This document shows, one piece after another, positions 35,312-47,854 of a stretch of 64,000 nt of DNA. The position numbers and the translations under genes were made by a program. Numbering within the stretch: the stretch's first letter is position 1; each line of letters opens with the position of its first letter. The notes below the pieces were generated by a model, which was not told the DNA's origin, ran no database searches, and was given only the letters and a program-made list of their open reading frames with translations. This DNA comes from Microbotryomycetes sp. JL201 (lineage: Eukaryota; Basidiomycota; Microbotryomycetes): positions 248,001 to 312,000 of the forward strand of contig JAQYUZ010000008.1 of NCBI GenBank assembly GCA_033819885.1, written 5' to 3'.

Positions 35312-36150
35312 ATGGCGGCGTCTAGTCCTCCTCAGCCGTTCGAATATCCAGCGCCTGATCCACTGAAGGGTGTTGATTGCTCTGAAGTCCTGTCCGAGGA
35401 GCGCGCTTCTGACGGCAAGTCTCTCGTCAACATTCCGCGTGATTCCCAGTCAGCCTGGTATACGAGTTGCCCGGATACATTCACAACAAAGAACAATATC
35501 TTCGAGTAAGGTGCTGCAGCAAAAAGGGCAAAGCGAGAGCGGCTGAGCTGCACTCCAGCTGCGGTCAAAGCATTGACCGAATTGAGGCTTTCCCGCAGCT
35601 TCCACATTTACTACAACATGAACTCGAAGGGACAAGTCGAGCATGCACGCAAACTGCACGAGCGCATCAGACGCGAATTTCCTGAGCTGCGCATATATCG
35701 GTTCTGGGAACAAGCTGTCGGTCCTCATCCTTGTGCCATGTTCGAGGTCAACACTTTTACGCCAGCTCAAACTGGCGCTCTTTTGTCTTTCCTTGTCGTA
35801 TACCGCGGCGGACTCTCGTACGTCGAAGCAAAAGTCTGTTACGAAAATATCGTAACTGATCATGACCATCCGCAGTGTGCTGTATGGCGATGATGTTGCG
35901 AAAGTTTTCAATACTGTGCTAAAGTGTCTTTTTTTTTCGCCGCAGAATCCACCCAAACACGGAGAATGAGCTGCGCGACCATGTCAGTCCGGGGCCCATT
36001 CAATTTAATCGGAACGCACTTGCCACCGTGCTGACTTTGCTGCGCCACCCAGACGGACCGAGCGACATGGATGGGGCAACCTTACCCACTCATCACAGAC
36101 ATGCTGCGAGCCCAAGCTCGATTTTGATTCGTTTCTATGTACTGAATTGA
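35312..36150 (+). CDS. DOPA 4,5-dioxygenase-like protein
   Basis: Resembles the DOPA-dioxygenase family, non-heme iron enzymes that open catechol rings (fungal pigment synthesis in the best-known members). Exons 35312-35505, 35599-35817, 35876-35881 and 35946-36150 give 207 residues. Conserved segments are FHIYYN with the first His, FPELRIYRFWEQAVGPHP, MFEVNTFTPAQTGALLSFLV and RGGLSVLIHPNT with a further His, LRDHV. The third exon is 6 nt (TGTGCT), needed to give S-V-L-I-H-P; without it the conserved Val-Leu is lost. The tail after HV is not conserved-looking. True substrate unknown: many fungi carry several members. Confidence 0.88.
35876..35881 (+). other. 6-nt microexon of the dioxygenase-like gene
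   Basis: TGTGCT lies between a CCGCAG acceptor and a GTATGG donor, with the next acceptor CCGCAG at 35945. Including it gives GGLSVLIHPNT, the family signature. Confidence 0.8.
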
Positions 36151-36335
36151 TTACAAGCGAGCGAGTAAGCGAGCCGAGATATGAACATTGTGTCGTGTAT
36201 GGATATCAGGGTTTATGTACATGCTATCAGAGAAGTATGCACAGAGGAATCAGACCAAGGTGCGAATGCTAGATACAGGGGTGTTGTCATCGACAACGGA
36301 GCAGGGAAACAAGCACCGCGAGTACAGCTCGCGGC

Positions 36336-37270
36336 TCAGCGCAAAGGACGTCTGAGTGAGGGCATTTCTGACGAAGGAGGCGCTTGCGGACTCGGCCTGT
36401 CTTGAATCAAGTGCTGTTGGTCGTTGAACGAGCAACTTGTCCGCGGGCAGCTTGGTCCCTTCGGACATGCGTGACCGTAAACGCATTCCGGATCGACGCA
36501 CTCGAGTCCGTTGCGGGTAGCGTTACAAATGTGAAATTTCGCTCCGCGCCTCATTTCATCGACTTGCTCTTGCGTGAGTTCGTACGCGTGCGAGAACTGC
36601 CAAGACATGGCAATGAGCGAGCTGAGATACGAGCAGGAGTCATTGTGCACATACCTTGCACCTTGGCACACCGCATCGGCCAATCAAGTAGAAGGAATTG
36701 CAGGGTGGCGGGTTTTGTTTGCTGACAGACGGAATTCTCCGCTCAGCGATCGTGTACGATATCAACTTGAGAAGCCGCTCACCTCATGCTCTTGGTGGGA
36801 TCGATGCGAGGCTTGCTAGCCTGCGGACGGCCAGTCGAAGACACGGGTTGCCAATCACGTCCAGACCATGCACAGAGCGTTGTCACGCCCAGTCGTGGCG
36901 GCAGATTCGCGTAGTGAGGGACAGACAGTGGCGGAGATCCACCTGTAGCTAGGTCAATTCTTGTTGTGCATTCCGAGCTCGTGCGCGTGTCCTGCTTGCG
37001 TTCCAAATCCGCGACGACCAGTACAAGTCTCCTGACTTCGTCTTCTAGCGTCCGACATCGCTCTGACCATGCGCGCAGCAGCGTCTGTGAACTTTGCTTG
37101 TCCCTGATCAGATCTTGTACAAACTTGTCCGTGTGACCTCTGATCTCGTCGTATCGCTTGATGTCGCCATCTTCAGAAGTTGGAGGCGCTGCGGCGAAGG
37201 AAGACAAAGAAGTCGACGTCGGGCTGGCGTCGCTTGAAGAGCAACTGCTGCTGCACACGCAGTCAGACAT
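36336..37270 (-). CDS. tandem CCCH zinc-finger protein, probable RNA binding
   Basis: Exons 37270-36783, 36721-36655 and 36596-36336 give 271 residues. A probable coiled coil lies around 50-90 (LLRAWSERCRTLEDEVRRL). The first zinc finger, PPCNSFYLIGRCGVPRCKFSH (C-x8-C-x5-C-x3-H), is completed only after splicing joins two exons. A second, CNATRNGLECVDPECVYGH (C-x8-C-x4-C-x3-H), follows, then CPKGPSC. This pattern belongs to a fungal family usually annotated only as CCCH-finger protein. Many relatives carry a larger middle domain between coiled coil and fingers; here about 75 residues stand in its place. RNA binding is inferred from the finger type. Confidence 0.85.
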
Positions 37271-37696
37271 TTGGAGGGACCAGTCACAACCTCGCCTCCC
37301 TTGAGGTTGTGGCACGACAGAGGACCGCAAAGGAAGCGACTTGTCAGCGCGGGCGCGCGCGCCCAGCTTCGGTGCGCCGACGCAGCTACTGTGCTGCGTG
37401 CCGAGAGTCCCGGGCGAGCCATGACCACCAGCAGCATCCTGCGCTGCTCAGATACGATGCCCACACTCCAATGTGTCGGCGGAAATGAGGTGCATTTTCG
37501 TGCTCGGTGACGGAAAAGTCCGCTCGTCACGTGACTCGATCGCCCGAGCCCAGGCGCGCTCGAACTCGATCAAGATTGCTCCATCGTGCAGTACAGTGAC
37601 AGACGGTACCAAATTTCAGAAATATCAAACAGGATGAGATTAAACAGTATTAGATCAGACAGGATGATTCGCTGCGGTTGCAGACGCCCAAAGTTA
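37271..37696. promoter_or_regulatory. intergenic region upstream of the CCCH gene
   Basis: These 426 bp between two minus-strand genes hold the CCCH promoter and the 3' end of the RING gene. GTCACGTGAC lies at 37526-37535. An A/T-rich stretch near 37600-37670 with short ACAGGATGA-like repeats may be 3' untranslated sequence. Confidence 0.5.
37526..37535. promoter_or_regulatory. GTCACGTGAC palindrome upstream of the CCCH gene
   Basis: Identical 10-bp palindrome to the one upstream of the Doa1-like gene, 256 bp before the CCCH start codon. Confidence 0.4.
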
Positions 37697-38954
37697 TCAA
37701 CGATGTAACGGTGAATGTGCCACCGGCTGAAATGGCTGTCGAACTGAAGTCGTCTGCGGACCATGACCTGGATATGCATATGTTAACGAGCTAGACCTGC
37801 CTTTACCCACCTGACTTGCCAGCCAAAGGTCGCTGCGACAAAGTCGATGTCGAATTTCGAAAAGGAGAACTTGTACGTCCATAATTGACTGGAGCGTGCG
37901 GGGCAGTTGAATGCAATGAGACGCCGTTATACATGCCATGCAGCGAGTTGAATTGCGACTCGGGTCGAAGGCCACCTTCCGAAGCGATTCTGTGGGCCCC
38001 GGCGCTTGCATTTGCATCTGAAAAAGCGTATCCGCTATATTGCAATTCAGTGTCGTTCGGAATTCCTTGTCAGCGAGACTTACGCAATCTCTTTCCGCAA
38101 ATTTCTCGCTGGTGCGGGTGCAACGTTTCGCAGAGCCGAGTTTGAAGTCGCTGGCCGGCGGGTTGGAGTTGCTCGAGTATTTTGCAGGTCGGTGGCCAAG
38201 GACAGGCGACTCGGCGCCAGAGTTGTCGGGCCATTTCCCGAGAGAGAGGAAGCTGGACGCTTTGTCTGCCGCGGAGTGAACTCGGCATTTGGTTGGCGGA
38301 AACTGGCAGGCAGATGACTAGGAACTTGCGGCGGTCCTTGCTGAGACAGTAACTCTCTCAGAGCTTGATTATCTGCTTCAAGCCTTCTCATTCGCCTGCA
38401 GGTACCCGAGATCAGAACAGGACAGTAAACCGTCGAGAAACTTGCTCTTTGAAACCGTCCACCCTTCTCAATTGCGCGCCTAGCTTGCCTAATGCTTGTC
38501 TCTGCTCGGCACACTTGTGACGATAGAATAGTAATTGATTCGAAATGTTCTCGAATTGCCAGCGCGTTGCCATGCACATGTCGTCAAGCAAGGATGCCAG
38601 CGGCTTGAAGCACGGCTCAAGGCCTTGCAAGTCGGCTCCTTCGGCGAGGAGCAAAATGGGTGTCCGAGTTTGGCATGCTGCAGCGGGACAAGTGATGATA
38701 GCGTTGCCAGCAGCATCGCCACTCGAGGGCCATGGCTGAGATGGAAATGAGCACGAAGCACAAACTGTGTGGGAGCACGCCGTGAGGTAGAAAGGGCATG
38801 TGCCCTGCAGTGGATTGTACTGTTTGTGGCAGGCCGAACAAGAAATGAAGGTGAGCGGGCTGAGCTCGACGGCGGCCGGTGGCGCAGACGAGGCAGATGC
38901 AGGACCCTGCAAGGCAGCTGCTCTCGATGCGTTATCGCTGGAGTAGTGTGTCAT
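37697..38954 (-). CDS. RING protein resembling Zip3/HEI10 (meiotic SUMO/ubiquitin ligase group)
   Basis: Exons 38954-38431, 38395-38084, 38034-37811 and 37767-37697 give 376 residues. The RING is N-terminal: CSACHKQY, then CPFYLTACSHTVCASC, then CPAAAC. The order RING, coiled coil (about 115-200, with RMRRLEADNQALRELL) and basic Ser/Pro-rich tail is that of the Zip3/HEI10/RNF212 group, which marks crossover sites. The last Cys pair is spaced x4 and not x2, so zinc binding of that half is unsure. The first intron (38396-38430) is only 35 nt. The meiotic call is inferred from domain order and may be wrong; the RING plus coiled coil is seen directly. The ATG chosen is 28 bp inside a possible upstream exon of the CHMP7-like gene. 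Confidence 0.68.
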
Positions 38955-40743
38955 TGCTATCCTGTCAGCATTCAACGCGCCTTGAGAGGGACTCGGTTGA
39001 ACTTCGGTGGCACAAGGACAAGCTTGTTTCATCCAACGTCATTGCACACCTTCCCGACCAATCTGGCTGACGCCCTGAAACAGTATCTGGGCTCGTTGCC
39101 AGAATACAAGTCACAACGAGCCCAGTTCCTGTACTCTTCGCTGCCGTCGCGCAAGGTCGCCAACCCGACAGGCTACAACGGTGCCATCACATGGTGGCGC
39201 AACACGCTCCACACGCTCGCGTCCAAGGGATTGCTTGGAGATGACAAGCTTGTGCTGCATGTCGACGAGGACCTGAGGGAGCGTCTGCGCTGGGACAAGA
39301 TTGGCCGACCATCGAGCCTCGGCGCAGTGATTGTACGGACCCTGCCCTCCGCGGCATTACAATGAGCTCTGACACGACCTTTTGACAGTGTGAGCTCGCC
39401 CTCAAGGGCGAACTCGTATCGATAGACGACTATATACGGGCAAGCGGCCAGTCGGACCCGACGTCGGTTCTGTCTCTCGTCACGAAACCGCTCTCGTGGG
39501 CATTTGCAAAATTGCTTGGGTCTTCACCAACGTCTGAAGAAATTGATCAGAAAGAATGGCAACAGTCACAGGGAGAATGGGTCATTGAGCCACTCGTCGA
39601 GGTTTGCCCTGATCCGTTTCAGAGCCAAATCTGATTGCTGATCCATGCTCACCCACAGAAAGCCGCTGCGGCAGCGACACAGCAGCTGAAAGAGCTAGGC
39701 TACGACGCTGTGTCTCGTCTGTTCACTTTGAGATCGCTTCAAGCTGCGATCGGCAACGCCTGCCTTCCAGGAGTGAAGCTATCCGAGCAAGACTGCAGAG
39801 TCCTCGCCGAGTACTTGAGCTCAAAGGGAGTCTGTATAACTGACGGCGAAGTGAGCTATAAACTATGTGCCTTTGATTCCTGATGCTGATGCAATTCGCG
39901 GGCAGGTCATCAAACTGGCGCCACTAAAAAGTGTCGGCGCATCATCGTCCGAGTTGCGGATCACAGACTCTGATCGTGGTATCATGACGCTCAAGACGTC
40001 CCTTGAATCGCTAGAAGCGCACATCGCGGCTATTGAAACGAGAATCCAGAAGGAGCAAAATCAAGCGGTTACGTATCACGCAAAGAAGCAAATTAACATG
40101 GCAAAGCATCACATCGTTGCAAGGAAGCGTCTAGAAGCCCTTCTGACCCAACGTGTCGCCAGCAAAGACAAAGTCAGCGAAGTGTTGACCGGCATTGAAA
40201 AAGCGGTAGGAGACGAACAAGTGAGCTGCCCTTAACGACAACACTGCGAGACTTGTCGGCTGATTTATCCTTCCGAAGACTATGCAAGCTCTGGAGCTCG
40301 GTACAAAGACTCTGCGCAGTCTCATATCGTCACCTCATTTGTCGCTTGAACACATTGAGGAGACTACAGGCGCCTTGTCGGACGCTTTGGCGGACGCCAA
40401 CGAGATCAATGAAGCTGTGACTCAGGTTGGACAGCTGGACAGTACACTGGAAGAAGAAGTCGAAGCTGAGCTCAGAGAGCTTATAGAGAGCGCAGAGGTG
40501 GCCGAGAAGAAAGAACTGGAGAAAGAGGGGGCTGAGGACAAGACGCAGCAACTTCCAGTAGCGGGGTCATCGACGGCGCTACCACAGACAAAGGAATTGA
40601 TGGGAGAGACAAGCCCAGAGTTGAAACGCATTTCTGATGCGAAGCAGGTCCTCAGATCGACTCTCGCGCCACAAGGGGCCATGGAGACTGTGCAGCGAGG
40701 TGAGAAGGAGGAAGATTGTGAGACGCGCAAGATTGCTGCATGA
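38927..40743 (+). CDS. CHMP7-like ESCRT-III protein (Snf7 domain)
   Basis: Member of the CHMP7 group, which recruits ESCRT-III to the nuclear envelope. Secure exons are 39389-39601, 39659-39850, 39906-40220 and 40279-40743, plus the frame ending at 39332. The N-terminal half matches CHMP7 (YLGSLPEYKSQRAQFLYSSL, NGAITWWRNTL). The C-terminal half is Snf7-like: IMTLKTSLESLEAHIAAIETR, AVTYHAKKQINMAKHHI, LEHIEETTGALSDALADANE, and an acidic tail. The 5' end is uncertain: this frame has no ATG after 38954. The best solution starts at 38927, splices 39038-39083 (branch-like GGCTGAC) and gives 514 residues, but overlaps the divergent RING gene by 28 bp. A non-ATG start is the alternative. Confidence 0.85.
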
Positions 40744-40834
40744 TTCAGCGGTGTAAATGTATTATTACTGCAGTGCCGTTCCCCTTTCCTGTAATTCGAC
40801 ACAGTCGTTTGCTCTGTTTCATTCTCGCCGCGCT

Positions 40835-43019
<2,185 letters not shown>

Positions 43020-43133
43020 CGACAATACAGCAGTGCTGAATTTGCAATCTAGTGATACACACAAATGGTTCTACAGATCGCCTTGCAAAGAGACGTCGAA
43101 CTTTGAACGAACGCCGCACGAAGATACGTAGAA

Positions 43134-45029
43134 CTATTGCAGCAAAGGATCGCGGTACTGTTTGCAGGCCAAAAGGGTCAGGATGTCATCATTTTACGGT
43201 TATTTGATACCGTTGCACTCACATGTTTCTGGCTGTTGCCACGCAATCCCCTGATCAATTCTTGCTGCTGTCTCGCCTTGTGACCAGAGAATTCTCGGGT
43301 TGCCTTTGCAGCATGTTTCGCCTCTCCCTTGTTCCTGGCCCTGATGACGTCGCCGTTGCCACCAAACCCTGCACCCTTTGCTGGAATCAAACCGGCGTCG
43401 TATATCGGTTTCGAGTGAGTTCGGTCCTTGTTGCGCATGGCTGGCACGAGTGCCAACAGAGCTTGCGAGTGAGGCGACGGTTTGTATGTCGATGAAGGTG
43501 ACGAGTGAGCACTCGGTTTGAAAGGATTTTGACCCAGATACGGCGCCAAATTCTGCTTGTAAATGTGCTTGTGCGCTCGGTGGCCGATTCGCAAACCTGA
43601 TGGCAAGACGAGCTCGTACGCGCTATCGCCATATGTGATGGAAGATTCTGGTAGGTCCTCATCGTCCTCGTTGTCACCTTCAGAGGAGGCGTCGTCATCA
43701 CTGTCGTCCGACACGTCTTCGTACACGACCTCGGCACCGTCCTGGTCCATGTCGTCGGCGTAGTCGTCTCCGTCAACATCTTCCCATTCAGAGTTTGCTT
43801 TTCTGGCTTCCCTCGCGGCCTTCTTTGCCTCTTTACGAGCGAGCTTTGCTTGATAGTCTGGGTACGATGGTCGGAAGTCGTAAAAATCCGCTACGTCTAG
43901 CTTTTGATCCTCGGTATCATAAGGCAGCTTGCAATGGGACTAGAATTGATGCGCTTGTCAACGATGAGCACATCAATCAGTGAGTTGTTTTTGTTCGAGA
44001 CTGACCTTGTCCTGCATGTGCGCCCGGACAGCCTCGACGCCCTTGCTCGCCTTCTTGCGCAACTCTTCATCGGTGCCTTCGGCGTCCAGATTGATGTTGC
44101 CGCCGTAGCCCTTGCCACAATACACACACACGTTCCAGGTTCCGATCTCTTCACCCAACCGTTTGAGCAAACCTTCGAGGTCAACGAGGTACTCTTGATC
44201 CGGAATCAGGAACGAATGCGCCTGCTTCATGTGTGCGACGTTGTCTTGTAAGGTGGACGACGCGTGAGTGCAGAACAGACACGCAGTGGACGGAATGGGT
44301 GGAGCGGTTCGGATTCGTCTGGCGACAAGCAAGTCGAGTTTTGGGTCTCCTGAGGATTCAAAGTCGACCGTTTCTTGAGGCGCTGAGTTAATAGCGGCGG
44401 CGACGCTGGTGGAAGCGGACGAGGTCGAAGCAACGGCGTCAACCTGTTGGGGATCGACTTGCATCTGGTCTTGCGAATGTTGCTGCTGCTGCGAGTCGCG
44501 CTTAGCTGGGATGTTGAGGTCGCTGACTTTGACTGCGCTGGCGGCCTTGAACACATTGTCCTTGTGCTTTTTTGACTTCTCATGCGTGGCCATGGTAGCT
44601 TCAGAATTGAACGATTTGCTGTGAGATGAGTCGTCAGCGATGGCGGCCGGGAGCTGATGTCAGCGTGCGCTCGGGCCTCGTTGCGCAGAGTGGCGCAAGA
44701 GTGTCCTGCGGCGGCGACGACTCGGAATGGAGCAGGGTGTTCCGTTGCGACAAATACATGCACGAGCCACAAGAGAAGAGGGGAAGCGGCGCTCACTTGC
44801 ATGCCTTGCAGACGAGTTTTGCGGCGTCTTGGTCGTCTTGCTGGCGTTGCTGTTCTTGCTGGCGCTCGAGGACCTTTGCGTTGAACAGGTCGAGGGTGAT
44901 CGGCGGTAGCTGTGCGGCCCTGCGCCTGAGGTTGTAGGTGTGGTGCTCTGACGCAAAGTGTGTGCGCTGCGAGACGGCGTCGGCGAAGGCCAACTGGCAG
45001 CTCACGCACGTGTACGGGTGCGACTCCAT
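43134..45029 (-). CDS. REI1: Rei1-like (ZNF622) late 60S ribosome maturation factor
   Basis: Cytoplasmic factor that helps release Arx1 and recycles pre-60S export factors. Exons 45029-44797, 44618-44006, 43939-43223 and 43157-43134 give 528 residues. Four zinc fingers are visible: YTCVSCQLAF at the start with HFASEHH and YNLRRRAAQLPPI; CKACNKSFNSEAT across the first splice; CLFCTHASSTL; and CVYCGKGY. SHCKLPYDTEDQKLDVADFYDF is a family hallmark. YGDSAYELVLPSGLRIGHRA begins the conserved C-terminal part. The last exon, 24 nt, supplies YRDPLLQ after NSQKH, the usual family end; reading on without that splice gives an unrelated tail. Confidence 0.94.
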
Positions 45030-45160
45030 TCGGCACGGAGGGTGTCTGCTCTGTTGGTTCGAGTCGGAGGTGACGAGATGGGCACTCGAGGGCCGCGCGT
45101 CGGCTGTAAAGGCAGGCGCCAAAAAGTTGCCCGCCGCCGCCGCGCGTTTCTTTGCGCTCG

Positions 45161-45168
45161 CCCACGTG
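45161..45168. promoter_or_regulatory. CACGTGAC element, Rei1 / DAHP synthase promoter
   Basis: CACGTG core in the 183 bp between two divergent start codons, 45 bp before the DAHP synthase ATG. Confidence 0.4.
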
Positions 45169-45212
45169 ACCCGTACATCCTTCACTACCGCACGCACGCA
45201 CGTACCGCAGCC

Positions 45213-47599
45213 ATGAACGGGGCACCTGAATGGTCTCGTCACTCATGGAAGCAGCGACCCATCGTGCAGGACGTCGTCTACCCGCAGCAGCAGCAGCACC
45301 ACCCGAGCCTGCCAGACCAGGCCACATTCAAGCGCAAACTGCCCCTCGACAAGGTCATCGACAAACTCGAACACCTGCCACCGATCGTCTCGGCCGTCGA
45401 GGTCAGTCCCACTCGCCCCCGTTTGCTTTTCCGACGAGTCGAGCGGCCCGAGCGCCCGTGCGCGCGCGCCTGTGTTCCTAACTAAGCATCATTCCTTGTC
45501 GACAGATTGAACGCTTGAGGGCAAGCTTGGCAAATGTGGCCAAGGGCGACGCCTTTCTACTCCAGGGCGGAGATTGCGCAGGCGAGTTCGCACTCGCGTC
45601 GCCACCTTGATCGCCCTTACGCAACTCATCCCGTCTGTCTTTTTCTTGCCACGTCTCACGTGCAGAGCTGTTTGACTATTGTACGAGCGAAAAGATCGAA
45701 CACAGGCTATCGTTGCTGCTCTCAATGAGCCTGATCTTGATCTGTTAGTCTCAGGCCATCTCGCGCCACAAACGACGCCCAGGCTGATCGATCGCCTTTT
45801 GAACTCACCACAGGGGGAATGAAGAAGCCTGTAGTACGCCTCGCGCGCATGGGAGGTACTTCTTGTTGACGTGCTCCGCCGGTACGCGTAGACGAGCTGA
45901 ACACTGTTCTTCCGGTCAGGACAATACGCCAAACCGAGATCAAAGCAAACAGAGATGATTGATGGCGTCGAATTCCCATCTTTCAGGGGACACAACGTCA
46001 ATGGCTTGGACAAGGACGACAGGCTACCAGATCCAGAACGGCTCTTGTCGGCCTACTTCCACGGCGCCGCCACGGTCAATCACGTCAGGTCCTTGCTCGC
46101 GTCCGGTTTCGCCAGCCTGCCGACGAGTCAGGACGAGGACGTACCTTGGTCCTTACCACTGGAACACGTCAGATCACCTCAACTGTTGGCAGCCTATCAA
46201 CAGATTGTCCAAAACTTGTCAGAGGCGCTCGAATTCATGAATGTCATCGGTGTCAACAGACCAGGTCCGACAGGCGGTATCGTCAGCGCGCTCGAGAGTG
46301 CAGACATTTTCATGTCGCACGAGGTCAGTCAATCCTTTCTCGTAAACATGGACCAACGCTGACAACCATCTAACGTAGGCCTTGATGCTCGAATACGAGT
46401 CCGCTTTGACGCGCGAGATGACCATTCCGGCCTTTGCAAGGCGCTCTAACGATATCAAGAAGGGTAACTACTGCACAAGCGCGTGAGTTTCGCCTGAGAC
46501 ATTCCGCGAGCGAGCTCGTTCTGACAATTTGCTACCTGCTCAGTCATTTTGTCGTGCGTCGGACTGTCAGCTGCCTGTCTCGAGCCCAATCCTGACCCTC
46601 TCACATCTTTGCTGCTGTAGTGGATTGGTGACCGAACACGTCAGATTGATGGCGCACACGTCGAGTGAGTATTTGTCATCTGTTTACGGTGCGCGCAAGC
46701 CTTGACGAGAGCATCGCAGATTTTTCCGTGGGATTCGCAACCCAATTGGTATCAAAGTCGGCCCGTCGATGGAGGCGGAAGAGCTCGTCAGACTGCTCGA
46801 CATTGTTGATCCTGATAAAGAACACGGCAGGGTGACGCTCATCTCGCGCTACGGCGCAGACTTGGTGAGCATGCGCGCGGAAAAACAGAACGTGTGTGTA
46901 CTTTGACGACCGACTCGGTCTTCTGCAGGTTGAGAAAAAGCTGCCCGCTCACATCGACGCCGTGCTCAAATCGGGTCATCCAGGTACCGCATTTCTTCTG
47001 CTCTTTCTGTTTGCGTGCACAAAGTACTGACTGTACCACGCGTTATCTTTCTTTCAGTCATTTTCTGCTCAGATCCAATGCATGGCAACACAAAGAGCGC
47101 TTCTGGCGGAGTCAAAACCCGAGCGATGCACGACATTGTGTCTGAAATTGCCGCTTCTCTGCGCATCCACGCTTCAATGGGCTCTCGACTAGGCGGAATT
47201 CATTTGGAGCTCACTGGAGATATTACGAAAGATGGCCACTCTGTGACAGAGTGCACGGGCGGCAGTATGGAGTTGGCAGAAGACGAGCTCGGATTAAGGT
47301 TTGAAAGTTATTGCGACCGTGAGTCTAGAACGGTGTTGTGGAACATACCAGTCTCGTAAAACGAGCTCATGACATTCTGCTACAGCTCGACTCAACTTTG
47401 AGCAGTCCCTGGGTACGTTTCGCGCTTTGTTGCCTGTTTGATTGCTTCCAGGGAGTGTAAACTGATTTATCATGCTCTTCTCGCAGATGTTGCATTCATG
47501 CTGTCCCAAGCCGGCGCTCCTCCAAGCAATCGAGGACGAAAGTCTGATCACCGGATTCTGGAAGAGCTCGCCTCGAGGCCCCCGAGCCAGGCGCGGTAG
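45213..47599 (+). CDS. class II (plant-type) DAHP synthase, first shikimate-pathway enzyme
   Basis: Joins phosphoenolpyruvate and erythrose 4-phosphate, the entry to aromatic amino acid synthesis. Thirteen exons give 515 residues: 45213-45401, 45506-45581, 45666-45743, 45814-45855, 45920-46323, 46379-46482, 46544-46553, 46621-46664, 46720-46864, 46929-46983, 47058-47318, 47386-47412, 47487-47599. Landmarks are AFLLQGGDCAE, GMKKPVVRLARMGGQYAKPRS (most relatives have RMAGQ), [51 protein letters not shown] and GGIHLELTGDIT. This is the manganese/cobalt-dependent class II fold, not the yeast Aro3/Aro4 type. Exon 46544-46553 is 10 nt. Intron 45582-45665 has a GC donor. One metal-binding Cys (GDC) and the His/Glu ligands are intact. 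Confidence 0.95.
45582..45665 (+). other. GC-AG intron (DAHP synthase)
   Basis: Donor CAG|GCGAGT, acceptor GTGCAG. It rebuilds QGGDCAELFDYC; unspliced, the frame stops soon after. Confidence 0.88.
46544..46553 (+). other. 10-nt microexon of DAHP synthase
   Basis: TCATTTTGTC lies between a CTCAG acceptor and a GTGCGT donor. It codes for S-A-H-F-V together with the previous exon, giving the invariant [14 protein letters not shown]. Confidence 0.85.
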
Positions 47600-47854
47600 G
47601 ACCGATTCGGGTTGATCGTTAGACAAACAATGTTTCATCAAACTATGTCAATTCAGTCATTTGTCTCGTGATTGTCATGCTGGAAACATGAGACACGGAT
47701 CTGCACAGCCTCCGAGACGGCAATTCCAAGATGGGCCCGGTGAGCGACCGACGTCATAAGTCAGGGTTTGGATTTGCCTGCGAAAGTCAACTCAGGTTCG
47801 ACAACTTCGATCGCCTTCCTTTGCCATTACACTTCGGCATCCAGACAAGCAAAC

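Noticed and set aside
44227-45327. 366-codon minus-strand open frame over the Rei1/DAHP synthase start region
   Set aside because: It is a shadow frame of the Rei1 exons, shows no family resemblance and crosses well-supported splice sites and a divergent promoter.
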